From contig NZ_JAQOTJ010000008.1 of the NCBI RefSeq assembly GCF_028401955.1, positions 148,084 through 212,083 on the forward strand: DNA of 64,000 bases, in the 5' to 3' direction. Source of the stretch: Bacillus sp. BP-3. GTDB taxonomy: Bacteria; Bacillota; Bacilli; Bacillales; Bacillaceae_G. Below, in pieces: positions 25,615-34,571 of the stretch. Each line of letters opens with the position of its first letter. The stretch's first letter is position 1. The position numbers and the translations under genes are program-made. The notes beneath the pieces were generated by a model. It had not been told where the DNA came from. It made no database searches and was given only the letters and a program-made list of their open reading frames with translations.

Positions 25615-27480
25615 ATGTTACTGAAATTATCGATACATAGTATACGAAAAATGATGAAAGATTATCTTGTGTTGTTAATTGGTCTTATCGTTAGTATAAG
25701 TATTTTTTATATGTTTCAAACCATGGCTTTAAATACTGAATTTACGAAAGAAAATAGCATCATTAGCAGCATTCGGATTGTCTTCGGGATTGGTGCTGTG
25801 TTACTTTCGTTTATTACCTTATTTTACATTCTTTATGCAAATTCATTTTTGCTTACACTGCGCCGAAAAGAATTAGGTATGTATATGATGCTTGGGGCAA
25901 AAAAGAAAAAGGTTGCACAGCTGCTTTTTATTGAAACATTAGGGCTTGGAATGATTGCTTTAATAATTGGAAATGTAGTGGGGATTGGATTAGCAAGTGT
26001 GGTAGGGAAGCTTCTTATAAAAGGTATGGGTGTATCAGCGAAGGGATACGAGGCATTGTATTTTCCCGCTTTAATTGCAACGTTACTTTTCTTCTTTGTT
26101 CTTTTTGTAGTGACAGGACTGCTTAATAGCATTCGTCTTCTCCGTAAAACAGAATTAGAGCTTATACGAGAAGATGACACGCAAGATGAGGTAGAAAAAA
26201 GTAAACTTCGTATTTCGGTTTTTACCGTAATTGGAATTTTGATGGTAGGTATTGGATATTACTCGATCCTACATGTGAATGAATTACAAGAAATGGGATT
26301 TGTAATGGCAACAATTTGTACGACAGTTGGAACTTATTTTATATTTGGTTCATTATTTCCTTTATTGATTACGATGTTAAAAAGAAATAAAAAAAGAAAC
26401 GAAGCTGGACTTAATAGCTTTACACTTGCACAGCTACGTTTTCGAATTAATAGTTTATCAAGAGTATTAGGGACAGTTTCTATGTTGATTGCACTAGGTG
26501 CTGGTGCGATGACAGCTGGGATGGCGTTTCAAAAAAATGTTGGAATGACAACGGAATTTTCGCGAGTGTATGATGCGACGATTCATGATCCAAATGCAGA
26601 AGAGATAAAAGAATTAAAGCAAATGAACATTATAGAAGAAAAGAAATATTCTTATAAAGAAAATAACGAAGCGGTTTATTTTTTACGTGACGATTTACTT
26701 AATCAGCCACCGCTTATTTCGGAGCACAGAAGCGCAAAGAAAAGTAAAGAGCTAATTCGTGTTCGCGTAAGTGAGGGACTTCCTGAACCAATATACACAT
26801 CGCTTGAGAAGCCGGAAACGCAGCAATATTCAAGTATGCCTGGGCAATGGGAGGATGCACTCATCCGTGAATTTCAAATTAGTTACAATCAATTTGGCGG
26901 AAAGCCGCTTCGCATCGCTGATAAAGAAAATTATGAAAAATTACAAGGAACAGTGCACTCACTTCTTTTAATTCGCGTAGATAATTTGCAAAAATATAAA
27001 CCGATTCTTACAAAAATAGATCAACGACAAAAAGAAGTTGCACAAAAAAATATCGGGGAAGAAGTACCAATGCAAACGAAAATGACGACGTATCAGTATA
27101 TGTATACTTTTATGAGTGGCACAATGTTTATGGGATTTTTCCTAGGCGTTTCTTTTCTGGCGATGATGGCTAGTTCGCTTATGTTTAAAATTTTAACGGG
27201 AGCATCTAGAGATAAACGCCGCTATGTCATGCTTCGAAAAATTGGTGTTCGAAAAGGAATGCTCTGTCGCAGCATCTATAAAGAAGTATTCTTCATCTTC
27301 TTATTTCCTGGGATTGTAGGAATTGCTCATGTATTAGTTGGCATGAATCTATTTTCATTCATTTTACTTGATCCGTATGTGAAAATTTGGATGCCAATTA
27401 GTTTGTTTGTCTTCATTTATCTTGCATATTACTGGATAACAGTACAATTATATAAAGGTATGGTACTGCCAAAAGGATAG
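25615..27480 (+). CDS. BceB-type FtsX-fold permease
   Basis: Permease of 621 residues, start at 25615 with AAGGAGATGAGG. It has about ten membrane helices in the BceB arrangement: helices 1-4 at the N-terminus with two conserved FtsX loops (LRRKELGMYMMLGAKKKKVA and LRKIGVRKGMLCRSIYKE), and one large external domain (about residues 310-500) between helices 7 and 8. With the ATPase it would remove or sense cell-wall-active peptides such as bacitracin. Its specificity cannot be told from sequence. Confidence 0.9.
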   Translation: MLLKLSIHSIRKMMKDYLVLLIGLIVSISIFYMFQTMALNTEFTKENSIISSIRIVFGIGAVLLSFITLFYILYANSFLLTLRRKELGMYMMLGAKKKKVAQLLFIETLGLGMIALIIGNVVGIGLASVVGKLLIKGMGVSAKGYEALYFPALIATLLFFFVLFVVTGLLNSIRLLRKTELELIREDDTQDEVEKSKLRISVFTVIGILMVGIGYYSILHVNELQEMGFVMATICTTVGTYFIFGSLFPLLITMLKRNKKRNEAGLNSFTLAQLRFRINSLSRVLGTVSMLIALGAGAMTAGMAFQKNVGMTTEFSRVYDATIHDPNAEEIKELKQMNIIEEKKYSYKENNEAVYFLRDDLLNQPPLISEHRSAKKSKELIRVRVSEGLPEPIYTSLEKPETQQYSSMPGQWEDALIREFQISYNQFGGKPLRIADKENYEKLQGTVHSLLLIRVDNLQKYKPILTKIDQRQKEVAQKNIGEEVPMQTKMTTYQYMYTFMSGTMFMGFFLGVSFLAMMASSLMFKILTGASRDKRRYVMLRKIGVRKGMLCRSIYKEVFFIFLFPGIVGIAHVLVGMNLFSFILLDPYVKIWMPISLFVFIYLAYYWITVQLYKGMVLPKG

Positions 27481-27491
27481 TAAAGGGACAG

Positions 27492-27522
27492 ACGATTGCT
27501 TGAAAAAAGCAATCGTTTTTTG
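27492..27522 (+). terminator. Terminator after the ABC transporter
   Basis: ACGATTGCTT...AAGCAATCGT stem with TTTTT tail. Confidence 0.9.
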
Positions 27523-27689
27523 TAAATAATAAAATATATAAAGGAAGTTTCATAAAAGAATTACAAATAAGTTTGAAAATTCCTCACAAAATGTTCACAT
27601 ATATCCGATATATTAAAAATTAAAATTATAGTTTTATAAGTTTCTATAAAGATAGGAAGGATAAGTATCATTTAGGAGGAAAATGAAAT

Positions 27690-29084
27690 ATGTTTGCAAA
27701 ACAACAAACAGTAAATCATTCTACTAGAGGACATGAGGCTCAGGTAGACAGTTCAAAAGCACAATTTTTATATCGAGCTGTATGGCGCTGGCATTTTTAT
27801 GCTGGTCTTATTTTTGCACCTTTTGTAATCTTATTAGCAATCACAGGTATAATCTATTTATTTAAACCGCAAATTGAAAATGTTATATACAAAGATTATT
27901 ACTATGTACAGGCTACAAAAGAAAAGTTGACTGCTGAAGAGCAAATAGAAGCAGTCAAAAAAGCGTATCCTGGTGCTTCTATTACAAAGTACAAGCCATC
28001 TTTTACGTCAAATCGTTCAGCAGAAGTAGGAATCGTAGATAAGGAAGTTCCAATGACGGTATTCGTAAACCCACATAATGGAAAGGTTTTAGGCGATTTA
28101 AAGAAAGAAGAGAAATTTATGAGCCAAGTGGAGCGGATGCATGGCGAGCTAATGATTGGCAAGGCAGGAGATCGGATTGTAGAAATGGCTGCTTGCTGGG
28201 CCATGATTTTGTTGATTACCGGTCTATATTTATGGTGGCCTCGCAATAAAAAATCAATTTTTGGTACATTGATTCCAAGGGTTTCTAAAGGAAAGAGGAT
28301 CATGCTAAGGGATTTACACTCTGTTCCGGCGTTTTGGTTTTCACTGTTCATTTCTCTATTTATACTGACAGGGCTTCCTTGGTCTGGATTATGGGGAGAT
28401 TATATTAATAAAATCGCAACGGCTACAAAAACAGGATACCCGACAGGACTATGGGATGGTAAATTGCCGCAGTCTACTGTTCCATCTAAAGCGATAGCGG
28501 ATGTTCCTTGGGCAGCAGAAAAGTTACCAGTTCCAGAATCTAAGGAAAATAAAACAGCTACTCTTATGGTGGCAGACATTATGAAAATAGCAGAAAAAAA
28601 TCATTTAGAAGATGGATACGTAATTACATTCCCTAAAGGAGAAAAAGGTGTGTACACATTATCCGTTAAACCTGATAATCCAAAAGGGGAAGCAACGCTG
28701 CATATTGATCAGTACAGCGGAAATGTGTTAGCGAATTTGCAATTTGCAGATTATGGAATATTAGCTAAAGCGATTTCTATAGGGATTGCGCTGCATGAAG
28801 GGCGTTATTTCGGACTAGTTAATCAACTATTGGATCTTGTAATTTGTCTTGTATTAATCGGGATTGCTGTAACAGGCTGCATGATGTGGTGGAAACGCAA
28901 GCCATCTAGTACGTTAGGTGCACCTTCTTTACCAAAGAACTTTAAATTAATGAAAGGAGCAGTAATACTAATTATCATGCTAGGGATTTTGTTCCCGCTA
29001 GTAGGTATTTCGTTGCTTGTGGCTTTGGCGCTTGATTGGCTGGTAATAAAGAGAGTGCCAACTTTGAAAAAATGGTTTGGTTAA
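27690..29084 (+). CDS. PepSY-associated transmembrane protein
   Basis: Membrane protein of 464 residues, start at 27690 after TAGGAGGAAAATGAAAT. It has the PepSY_TM layout: helix at about 36-58, an outer PepSY segment (YYVQATKEKLTAEEQ, VNPHNGKVLGDLKKEEKFMSQVERMHGELM), helices at about 167-187 and 208-230, a second outer loop, then helices near 380-410 and 425-455. Conserved histidines in WRWHFYAG, MHGEL, LHSVPAF and LHEGRYF could bind metal or haem. Members are often iron- or copper-regulated; I do not see a clear Fur box. A 43-residue gene follows and is probably co-transcribed. Confidence 0.85.
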   Translation: MFAKQQTVNHSTRGHEAQVDSSKAQFLYRAVWRWHFYAGLIFAPFVILLAITGIIYLFKPQIENVIYKDYYYVQATKEKLTAEEQIEAVKKAYPGASITKYKPSFTSNRSAEVGIVDKEVPMTVFVNPHNGKVLGDLKKEEKFMSQVERMHGELMIGKAGDRIVEMAACWAMILLITGLYLWWPRNKKSIFGTLIPRVSKGKRIMLRDLHSVPAFWFSLFISLFILTGLPWSGLWGDYINKIATATKTGYPTGLWDGKLPQSTVPSKAIADVPWAAEKLPVPESKENKTATLMVADIMKIAEKNHLEDGYVITFPKGEKGVYTLSVKPDNPKGEATLHIDQYSGNVLANLQFADYGILAKAISIGIALHEGRYFGLVNQLLDLVICLVLIGIAVTGCMMWWKRKPSSTLGAPSLPKNFKLMKGAVILIIMLGILFPLVGISLLVALALDWLVIKRVPTLKKWFG

Positions 29085-29120
29085 TGTAGGTTACATTTAT
29101 GATAAAGTAAGGGGAATTAT

Positions 29121-29252
29121 ATGAAAAAGAAAAACTTTGTATACATAGTAGGGAGTGTTTTATTAATAATAGGTATATATCTATATATAGACTATTATAA
29201 AACATATGAAACAAAAGTTACAGATACGCCGCCCTGTCATACCAACAAGTAG
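29121..29252 (+). CDS. Small membrane-anchored protein, partner of PepSY gene
   Basis: Small ORF of 43 residues. The ATG at 29121 has AAGGGGAAT (29109-29117) well placed before it. It starts MKKKNFVYIVGSVLLIIGI, a positively charged tip and one membrane helix, and ends VTDTPPCHTNK, exposing a Cys-His pair on the other side. It lies 36 bases after the PepSY gene without an intervening terminator, so it is likely in the same transcript. I do not recognise the family. The Cys-His tail could bind metal or haem, which is inference only. Confidence 0.65.
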   Translation: MKKKNFVYIVGSVLLIIGIYLYIDYYKTYETKVTDTPPCHTNK

Positions 29253-29321
29253 AGTACTGAAAATAGTGGATCATTTTAAGAGAAATAAGAAAGCACAATT
29301 GTATTCACAAAAGTTTTAATA

Positions 29322-29477
29322 TTTATCTCGCAATAATAGACAGTAAGATTCCAAACTCAAGATTCAGAGAAAAGTGAAGAAGATAGGTGGGGGATAACTG
29401 TCTGTAAAAGCCTGATTGCTTTAACCAACCAACAGTGGAGGATGAAAAACCCTCACTGTTGGAAAATTTAATTTATT
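29322..29477 (+). repeat. bcr1 repeat, diverged copy
   Basis: TTTATCTCGCAATAATAGACAGTAAG ... GATAGGTGGGGGATAACTGTCTGTAAAAGCCTGATTG... The full length is present but many positions are changed; compensatory pairs such as AGACAG/CTGTCT keep the stem. It is older than the copy at 29588. Confidence 0.8.
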
Positions 29478-29587
29478 TTAAAACGTCATTTGATTATTAT
29501 TGTTCCTGCTAGCGTATATTGAACAGAATGTTTTGAACGATATTTCCGTAATTTTCTGTTTTATATTTCTTACGTTTTTTCGTTTTG

Positions 29588-29742
29588 TTTATCCCGCATT
29601 AACGGGCAGTAAGACCCACACCTCAAGATTTAGAGAGAGCAAAGAAGATAGGTGAGGGATAACTGCCCGTAAAAGCCCGATTGGTTCAACTAACCGTCAG
29701 TGGGGGGTGAAGAAAACCCCACTGACGGAATTTTCATTTTAT
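29588..29742 (+). repeat. bcr1 repeat, overlapping the aquaporin 3' end
   Basis: Near-consensus copy from TTTATCCCGCATTAACGGGC to CATTTTATT. Its right end supplies the stop codon (29739-29741) of the aquaporin gene on the other strand. It is in tandem with the diverged copy 110 bases upstream. Confidence 0.9.
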
Positions 29743-30458
29743 TTAAATAGATGAAAGTAGGTGTATACGGCTACAATAGAGGCGACAATTGGAGCGATAA
29801 CAGGTACCCATGCATAGTGCCAGTGTGAGCTTCCTTTTCCCTTAATTGGCAAAAGTGTGTGAGCCAGACGAGGCATAATGTCACGGGCGGGATTTAGAGC
29901 AGGGCCAGTTGGACCTCCTACTGAAAGAACGAGTCCCCATACTAAAAAGCCGATAACTACATGGGCTGTTAGATGTTCCTTTCCCATAAGCGGAGAATGT
30001 ACGATCCCTAATGCACAAAAAATTAAGATGAACGTACCAATGAATTCCGTTATGAATGCGTTAAAATATGTCTTTTTGTAAGACGGGACGGAACCGAAGC
30101 AACCTAGCACTTCTATAGTATCTTCTGTATCATCCATAAAAGGTTTATACATTATCCACACAATGACAGCACCAATAAATGAACCGATGAGTTGTGCTGT
30201 AATGTAGGGAACAACTTTTTCCCATGGGAATTTGCCGTTCAGCGCCAAACCAATGGTAAAGGCAGGATTAATATGATTCCCACTAATACCACCGAAGATA
30301 ACAGCAGGGATTCCAACTGCAAACCCCCAGCCAGTAGCTATTACCATCCAACCTGTTTTGTGACCTTTTGCTCCTTTTAAATGAACATTTGCAACCACGC
30401 CGTTTCCTAATATGACAAGTAAAGCGGTGGCAAATACTTCTGCGATGTATGCTGTCAT
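29739..30458 (-). CDS. glpF: Aquaglyceroporin (GlpF-type MIP channel)
   Basis: Membrane channel of 239 residues with six helices; start at 30458 after AAAGGAGATACT. Both MIP motifs are present: NHINPAFT (NPA 1) and GPALNPARD (NPA 2), the Asp after NPAR being the mark of glycerol facilitators. It allows passive glycerol uptake. No glycerol kinase or dehydrogenase gene lies nearby, so this is probably a solitary paralogue. The last codons and the stop lie in the end of a bcr1 repeat, so the C-terminus may have been altered by its insertion. Confidence 0.9.
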   Translation of the reverse strand: MTAYIAEVFATALLVILGNGVVANVHLKGAKGHKTGWMVIATGWGFAVGIPAVIFGGISGNHINPAFTIGLALNGKFPWEKVVPYITAQLIGSFIGAVIVWIMYKPFMDDTEDTIEVLGCFGSVPSYKKTYFNAFITEFIGTFILIFCALGIVHSPLMGKEHLTAHVVIGFLVWGLVLSVGGPTGPALNPARDIMPRLAHTLLPIKGKGSSHWHYAWVPVIAPIVASIVAVYTYFHLFK

Positions 30459-30572
30459 AGTATCTCCTTTCTAGATATGTAAATTAAATACTAAATATAG
30501 TTTGCTTAAAAACGCAGGAGATTATTGTAACTTTCAATAAATAGTTTAATTAAGCTAAAACATTGTTTTTTT

Positions 30573-30862
30573 TTACTTTTCATTAGTGAATAGTTCACTC
30601 GATATGCTCGTTAGAAAATAACAAATATCAAAAATTCTTATGTTTATTCCATCAATTTCAAAGTCTAAAAATCCTGCAAATCAATTCCCAGCAAAACTAA
30701 ATTAGATAGATGTGTATCTCTATGAATAATCTGTTTTGGTAAAAATGGCAATATATTTCCTATATATGGATTTTGGTGTTTCGTGAGTTGTATAACTTTA
30801 GGATTAGCAACTTGACTTTCTTCAATTAAATGCATTTTTTTCTCAAGGTTTATTTTTCTTTC
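30573..30862 (-). pseudogene. Remnant of an aminoglycoside phosphotransferase-family gene
   Basis: Minus-strand reading gives LTKHQNPYIGNILPFLPKQ, then IIHRDTHLSNLVLL, the Brenner motif HxDxxxxN of APH/choline kinase-type enzymes. A frame change follows, then GFLDFEIDGINIRIFDICYF, the DFE metal-binding block. A stop codon (D-F-stop) occurs in the first frame at the junction and the N-terminal half is missing. Only about 95 codons remain. The original enzyme would have phosphorylated a small molecule or an aminoglycoside. Confidence 0.75.
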
Positions 30863-30972
30863 CGCTCAATTAGAATATTAAAAAATATTCTAACAATGGA
30901 TTGGCATCTTTTTGTTTGTTGTTATAATTCATTTCAATCGATGTTAGAAAACCTCGTATAGGAGGGTGCTGG

Positions 30973-31300
30973 ATGAAGCAGATTGAAGCTATTACTATTA
31001 TAAGACCTGAAAGGTTAACGGATACGGTTAAGGGGTTGGGAAACATTGGATCACAGGATTTACTGTATCTCAGGTGGTAAGAAGAGGAAAGCAAAGGGAT
31101 GCGCAAGTGGTGTATCGTGGGAGGAATTATAAAGTTACTCTTCATCCGAAAATAAAACTTAAAATCGTTCTCTCAGACTATATGGTGGAAAGGACGATAA
31201 AGGCTATTATTGCTTTTGTCCAAACAGGTGAAGATGGTGGCGATTCCAGAGCCATGAGCTTATGAGGATGAGATGGATCAAGAAAAAAGAGCTTTTTATG
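30973..31300 (+). pseudogene. glnB: Frameshifted PII (GlnB/GlnK) nitrogen regulatory protein gene
   Basis: The start MKQIEAITIIRPERLTDTVK has AGGAGGGTG before it and matches the PII N-terminus. One base is missing at about 31048 (GGATCACAGG), so the frame stops after LYLRW. In the next frame TGFTVSQVVRRGKQRDAQVV, then VYRGRNYKVTLHPKIKLKI (the T-loop and following strand) and TGEDGGDSRA continue the family. A second shift near 31260 is needed to reach AYEDEMDQEK. No amtB is adjacent. At least two lesions; a product would be non-functional. Confidence 0.85.
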
Positions 31301-31357
31301 AATAACATAGCAGCGACTTATATGTCGAAAAATTAAAATGGAGTTATATAAATTCAA

Positions 31358-31388
31358 ACAGCATCCTGTATGTGGATGCTGTTTTATT
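31358..31388 (+). terminator. Terminator after the PII pseudogene
   Basis: ACAGCATCC (31358-31366) with GGATGCTGT (31374-31382), then TTTATTAG. Confidence 0.75.
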
Positions 31389-31390
31389 AG

Positions 31391-31600
31391 TTAGACAAAA
31401 GGAATTTCTACTTCGCAAACAATCATATTCTCTACTTTCGCAACCGCTTTAGCTTTTCCTATAAAACTTCGAAAACTAATGATTCCTATTTTTGGATGGA
31501 ATTGGTCTCAAGGATGAAATTGTTTTCTAAAAAAACTTTTTTGACCCCCTTAAAAATAAGGTTTCCTGCGAAATAAATATAGATAGAAGCCATATAGGAG
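31391..31600 (-). pseudogene. C-terminal remnant of a FabZ-type 3-hydroxyacyl-ACP dehydratase
   Basis: Minus-strand reading ends FIGKAKAVAKVENMIVCEVE then IPFV-stop, matching the end of FabZ. Before it, RKQFHP-stop-DQF corresponds to the family's R-x-V-x-P-G-D-Q block, with the Gly codon GGA changed to TGA. Further upstream YFAG fits the L/YFAGI block after another frame change. The N-terminal half with the catalytic His is gone. At least one nonsense change and one frameshift. Confidence 0.65.
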
Positions 31601-31730
31601 TGAGAACAATTAGAATTCCTGCGAATGGTTCATATTATCTTTTTAGGTCTTATTTTTACTATGTATAAACATATATAGAGAACATAGATGGGTATGTAAT
31701 ACTATCCTTAATTTTGTTCTGCTATTTTGG

Positions 31731-31808
31731 TGCAGTAAGGTCTCCTCCTCAAGATTTAGAGAGAAGCGAGAAAGATAGGTGAAATCACTGATAGAAGTTT
31801 CACTTTAT
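31731..31808 (+). repeat. bcr1 fragment with internal deletion
   Basis: Keeps GCAGTAAGGTCTCCTCCTCAAGATTTAGAGA, then jumps from GATAGGTG to CACTGATAGAAGTTTCACTTTAT. The middle 70 or so bases are missing. Confidence 0.7.
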
Positions 31809-31965
31809 CGATATGGACGTTTATTTCGCGTATGAAATCTATGAAAGACAAAACTGAGTGATACCTACGTGCGTATGTAGTATATAAATTCTACACCTAT
31901 ACTGTCTGAATAAATAGAAATTCAATTTAAAACACTGGAAAACGTACTAGAAAGGGAGATTCAAT

Positions 31966-32190
31966 TTGAAGGAATTTACTGTTTGCTATACTTTGGATAA
32001 TGATATTAAAAAAGAAAAAATAATTAAAGGATTAGGTGTTAAAAAGGAAGAGGTTATACAAGAAGTCTTAGAAAAGGTGAAACATGACAAGTTTTTTGTT
32101 GCGAAAAGTGATGAAGGAGATTATATCATAAATTCTTATTTAGTACGTTATGTACGTGTTATAGATGAGAAAGTACTAGGTCAAATATAG
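31966..32190 (+). CDS. Small hypothetical protein
   Basis: Protein of 74 residues with a TTG start at 31966, preceded by AAAGGGAGA. It begins LKEFTVCYTLDNDIKKEKI (first residue read as Met) and has no signal or membrane helix; charged residues dominate. I do not recognise the family. The strand-helix pattern (FTVCYTL, then a helix of EEVIQEVLEKV, then YIINSYLVRYVRVID) suggests a small alpha/beta fold. It stands 88 bases before the penicillin-binding protein gene and may share transcription with it, but no motif proves a link. Confidence 0.6.
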   Translation: MKEFTVCYTLDNDIKKEKIIKGLGVKKEEVIQEVLEKVKHDKFFVAKSDEGDYIINSYLVRYVRVIDEKVLGQI

Positions 32191-32278
32191 TATTCATAAT
32201 TTAGTAGGTAGTAAGCTAACAATTAACATGGTCTTCAACTTTCATAAGTAAACTAAACAAACGTAGGTGAGAAGAATA

Positions 32279-34456
32279 ATGTCAGAAATGTATCGTTCTC
32301 GTGAAGAACGAAAACAGATAAAGAAAAAACAAAAAGGGAGTGGAAAGTCCTCCGGAAAAGGATCATTTTTGAAAAAAGTCTTACTTGTCTGTTTACTGAT
32401 TGGCATCAGTTTAGTAGGGACAGGAGTCATTATTTTCTATTATATGATTAAGGACGCTCCCAAAATAGAGGCCTCAAAATTGGAGGACCCGCTATCCACG
32501 AAGTTTTATGATAAAGATGGAAATTTTATCTATGAATATGGAAAGGAAAAACGAACAAAAATCACGTATGATCAAGTTCCAGAAGTGTTGGAACAAGCAT
32601 TTATTGCTACTGAAGATGCTCATTTCTATGAACACCATGGTATAGATGTAAAACGAACGGGTAAAGCAATTTTCGAAAACTTGACTGGGGACTTCGGATC
32701 TCAGGGCGGAAGTACCATTACACAGCAAGTTATTAAAAACTCATTTTTGTCTCCTCAAAAAACGTTAAAACGAAAAATACAGGAATGGTACTTGGCGTAT
32801 AAGTTGGAGAAAAAATATTCCAAATATGATATTTTGACAATATACTTGAACAAAATTAATTTTGGAAACCGCTCTTACGGCGTTGCTACTGCAGCCAAAA
32901 ATTACTACGGTATTGAAGCGAATGATTTGAAAAAATTGACCCTTCCGCAGGCTGCTATGTTGGCAGGACTACCGCAAAGTCCAAATAACTACGATCCGTC
33001 CAAACCGGAAAACGAAGAAGCAGCGACAAAGCGCCGTAACCTGGTCTTAATTTCTATGCATAAACAAGGATATATCACGAAGCAACAAATGCAGGATGCG
33101 ATGAAAGCTCCAGTAGCGAATGGGATTGTTTCAAAAATTAATCAAGAAGCTATGCCTTACGAAGCGTTTTTAGATGCTGCAACAAAAGAAGTTGAAGACA
33201 AGTTGAAAGATATCAATATCGGTACGGATGGTCTTCAAATTTATATGACACTCGATCCGAAGGCACAGCAGTATGCCGATAAAATCATGAATACGCAAGA
33301 CATTGTGAGTTATCCGAATGACCGTTTCCAGGCAGCTTTCACGTTTATGGATTCGAAAACGGGTGAAGTACGTGCGATTGGAAGTGGCCGCAATGAATAC
33401 AAAGCAACATTCCGAGGAAATAATTTCGCTATTGATATAAACCGTCAACCAGGTTCGACGTTTAAACCAATCTTTGATTATGGTCCGGCGATTGAAAATT
33501 TAAAATGGTCAACGTACCACCAACTTGTAGACGAACCGTATCATTACTCAAATGGAAAACCTATACGAAACGCGTATACAGATTATAAAGGTTCTATGTC
33601 TATGCGAAATGCTTTAGTAGAGTCGCGTAATATTCCAGCCTTGAAAACATTACAGGAAGTTGGTTTGAATAAAGCAAGAGAGTTTGCGCAATCACTTGGG
33701 ATTGCGTTTCCAGATAATCAGGTTTATGAGTCTTACGCAATTGGAAGTAATCTTGTATCTCCTCTTGAGATGGCAGGAGCATATGGTGCATTTGCAAACG
33801 ATGGTGTGTATACAAAACCGCATTTTGTTACAAAAGTTGTTTTCTCAGGTGGCAAAGAAATAAGCTTTAAGTCGAAAGGTAAACGTGTTATGCATGACTA
33901 TACGGCTTATATGATTACCGATATGCTTCGTGGTGTAGTGAATGCCTCTAACGGAACAGGTACAGCGGCTAATGTAGCGGGTCTTGATATTGCAGGGAAA
34001 ACGGGAACAACAAACTTTGACGAAAAGACACTCAGTCAGTTCGACTATCCATCTAAAGCGACAAATGATAGTTGGTTTGCCGGTTATACATCACAATACA
34101 CAATGGTTGTTTGGACTGGGTATGCGAAGAATGGCCCAGACAATTATATACTTGGAGATACAACAAAAATTTCACACCTTATTTTTAAAGCAATGATTCA
34201 AGCGTTTGGAACAGACACATCCAGATTCCAACAGCCGAGCAGCGTATATCCAATGAATAATGAGTTATACATTAAGGGGGTTAGTCCGGACGCTGTTCCA
34301 CCAGCAGCAGTCCCATCCACAGTTGTTTTACCAGAAACTCAAAAAACGGAACAGGATGATAGTAAAGGGAATGATAATGAAGAATCACATCATGGTGGAG
34401 ATAAAGATAAAAAAGACAAAGATAAAAAAGATAAACATAAACATAAGCATGACTAA
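32279..34456 (+). CDS. Class A penicillin-binding protein (bifunctional transglycosylase/transpeptidase)
   Basis: Membrane-anchored peptidoglycan synthase of 725 residues; ATG at 32279 after AGGTGAGAAGA. A basic cytoplasmic tail (residues 1-32) precedes one membrane helix (about 33-58). The GT51 domain has catalytic EDAHFYEHHG and GGSTITQQ. The transpeptidase domain has SxxK in GSTFKP (about residue 392), SRN and KTGTT (about 573). The C-terminal 35 residues are a low-complexity tail of Asp, Lys and His (DKDKKDKDKKDKHKHKHD). It is followed by a bidirectional terminator. It is probably an accessory PBP1/PBP4-like paralogue; no mre or spore-morphogenesis gene is adjacent to indicate its stage. 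Confidence 0.92.
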   Translation: MSEMYRSREERKQIKKKQKGSGKSSGKGSFLKKVLLVCLLIGISLVGTGVIIFYYMIKDAPKIEASKLEDPLSTKFYDKDGNFIYEYGKEKRTKITYDQVPEVLEQAFIATEDAHFYEHHGIDVKRTGKAIFENLTGDFGSQGGSTITQQVIKNSFLSPQKTLKRKIQEWYLAYKLEKKYSKYDILTIYLNKINFGNRSYGVATAAKNYYGIEANDLKKLTLPQAAMLAGLPQSPNNYDPSKPENEEAATKRRNLVLISMHKQGYITKQQMQDAMKAPVANGIVSKINQEAMPYEAFLDAATKEVEDKLKDINIGTDGLQIYMTLDPKAQQYADKIMNTQDIVSYPNDRFQAAFTFMDSKTGEVRAIGSGRNEYKATFRGNNFAIDINRQPGSTFKPIFDYGPAIENLKWSTYHQLVDEPYHYSNGKPIRNAYTDYKGSMSMRNALVESRNIPALKTLQEVGLNKAREFAQSLGIAFPDNQVYESYAIGSNLVSPLEMAGAYGAFANDGVYTKPHFVTKVVFSGGKEISFKSKGKRVMHDYTAYMITDMLRGVVNASNGTGTAANVAGLDIAGKTGTTNFDEKTLSQFDYPSKATNDSWFAGYTSQYTMVVWTGYAKNGPDNYILGDTTKISHLIFKAMIQAFGTDTSRFQQPSSVYPMNNELYIKGVSPDAVPPAAVPSTVVLPETQKTEQDDSKGNDNEESHHGGDKDKKDKDKKDKHKHKHD

Positions 34457-34538
34457 GATGTGCACAAACAAGGTGTAACTTAGTTATAACTTGTAATAGT
34501 TTTAGTTAATTGAAGATGTAGGAAAAAGTCTTCATAAG

Positions 34539-34571
34539 AAAAGAGGTACCTCTCAAATGGTACCTCTTTTT
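34539..34571. terminator. Bidirectional terminator between PBP and MFS genes
   Basis: AAAAGAGGTACC (34539-34550) with GGTACCTCTTTT (34559-34570), T tail on both strands. The MFS stop codon lies in the loop. Confidence 0.9.

Noticed and set aside
27902-28351. Minus-strand open frame of 149 codons inside the PepSY gene
   Set aside because: Shadow of the plus-strand gene; its composition follows the complementary codons.
34380-34456. Repetitive DKDKK-coding stretch as a CRISPR-like or tandem repeat
   Set aside because: It is the low-complexity C-terminal tail of the penicillin-binding protein.
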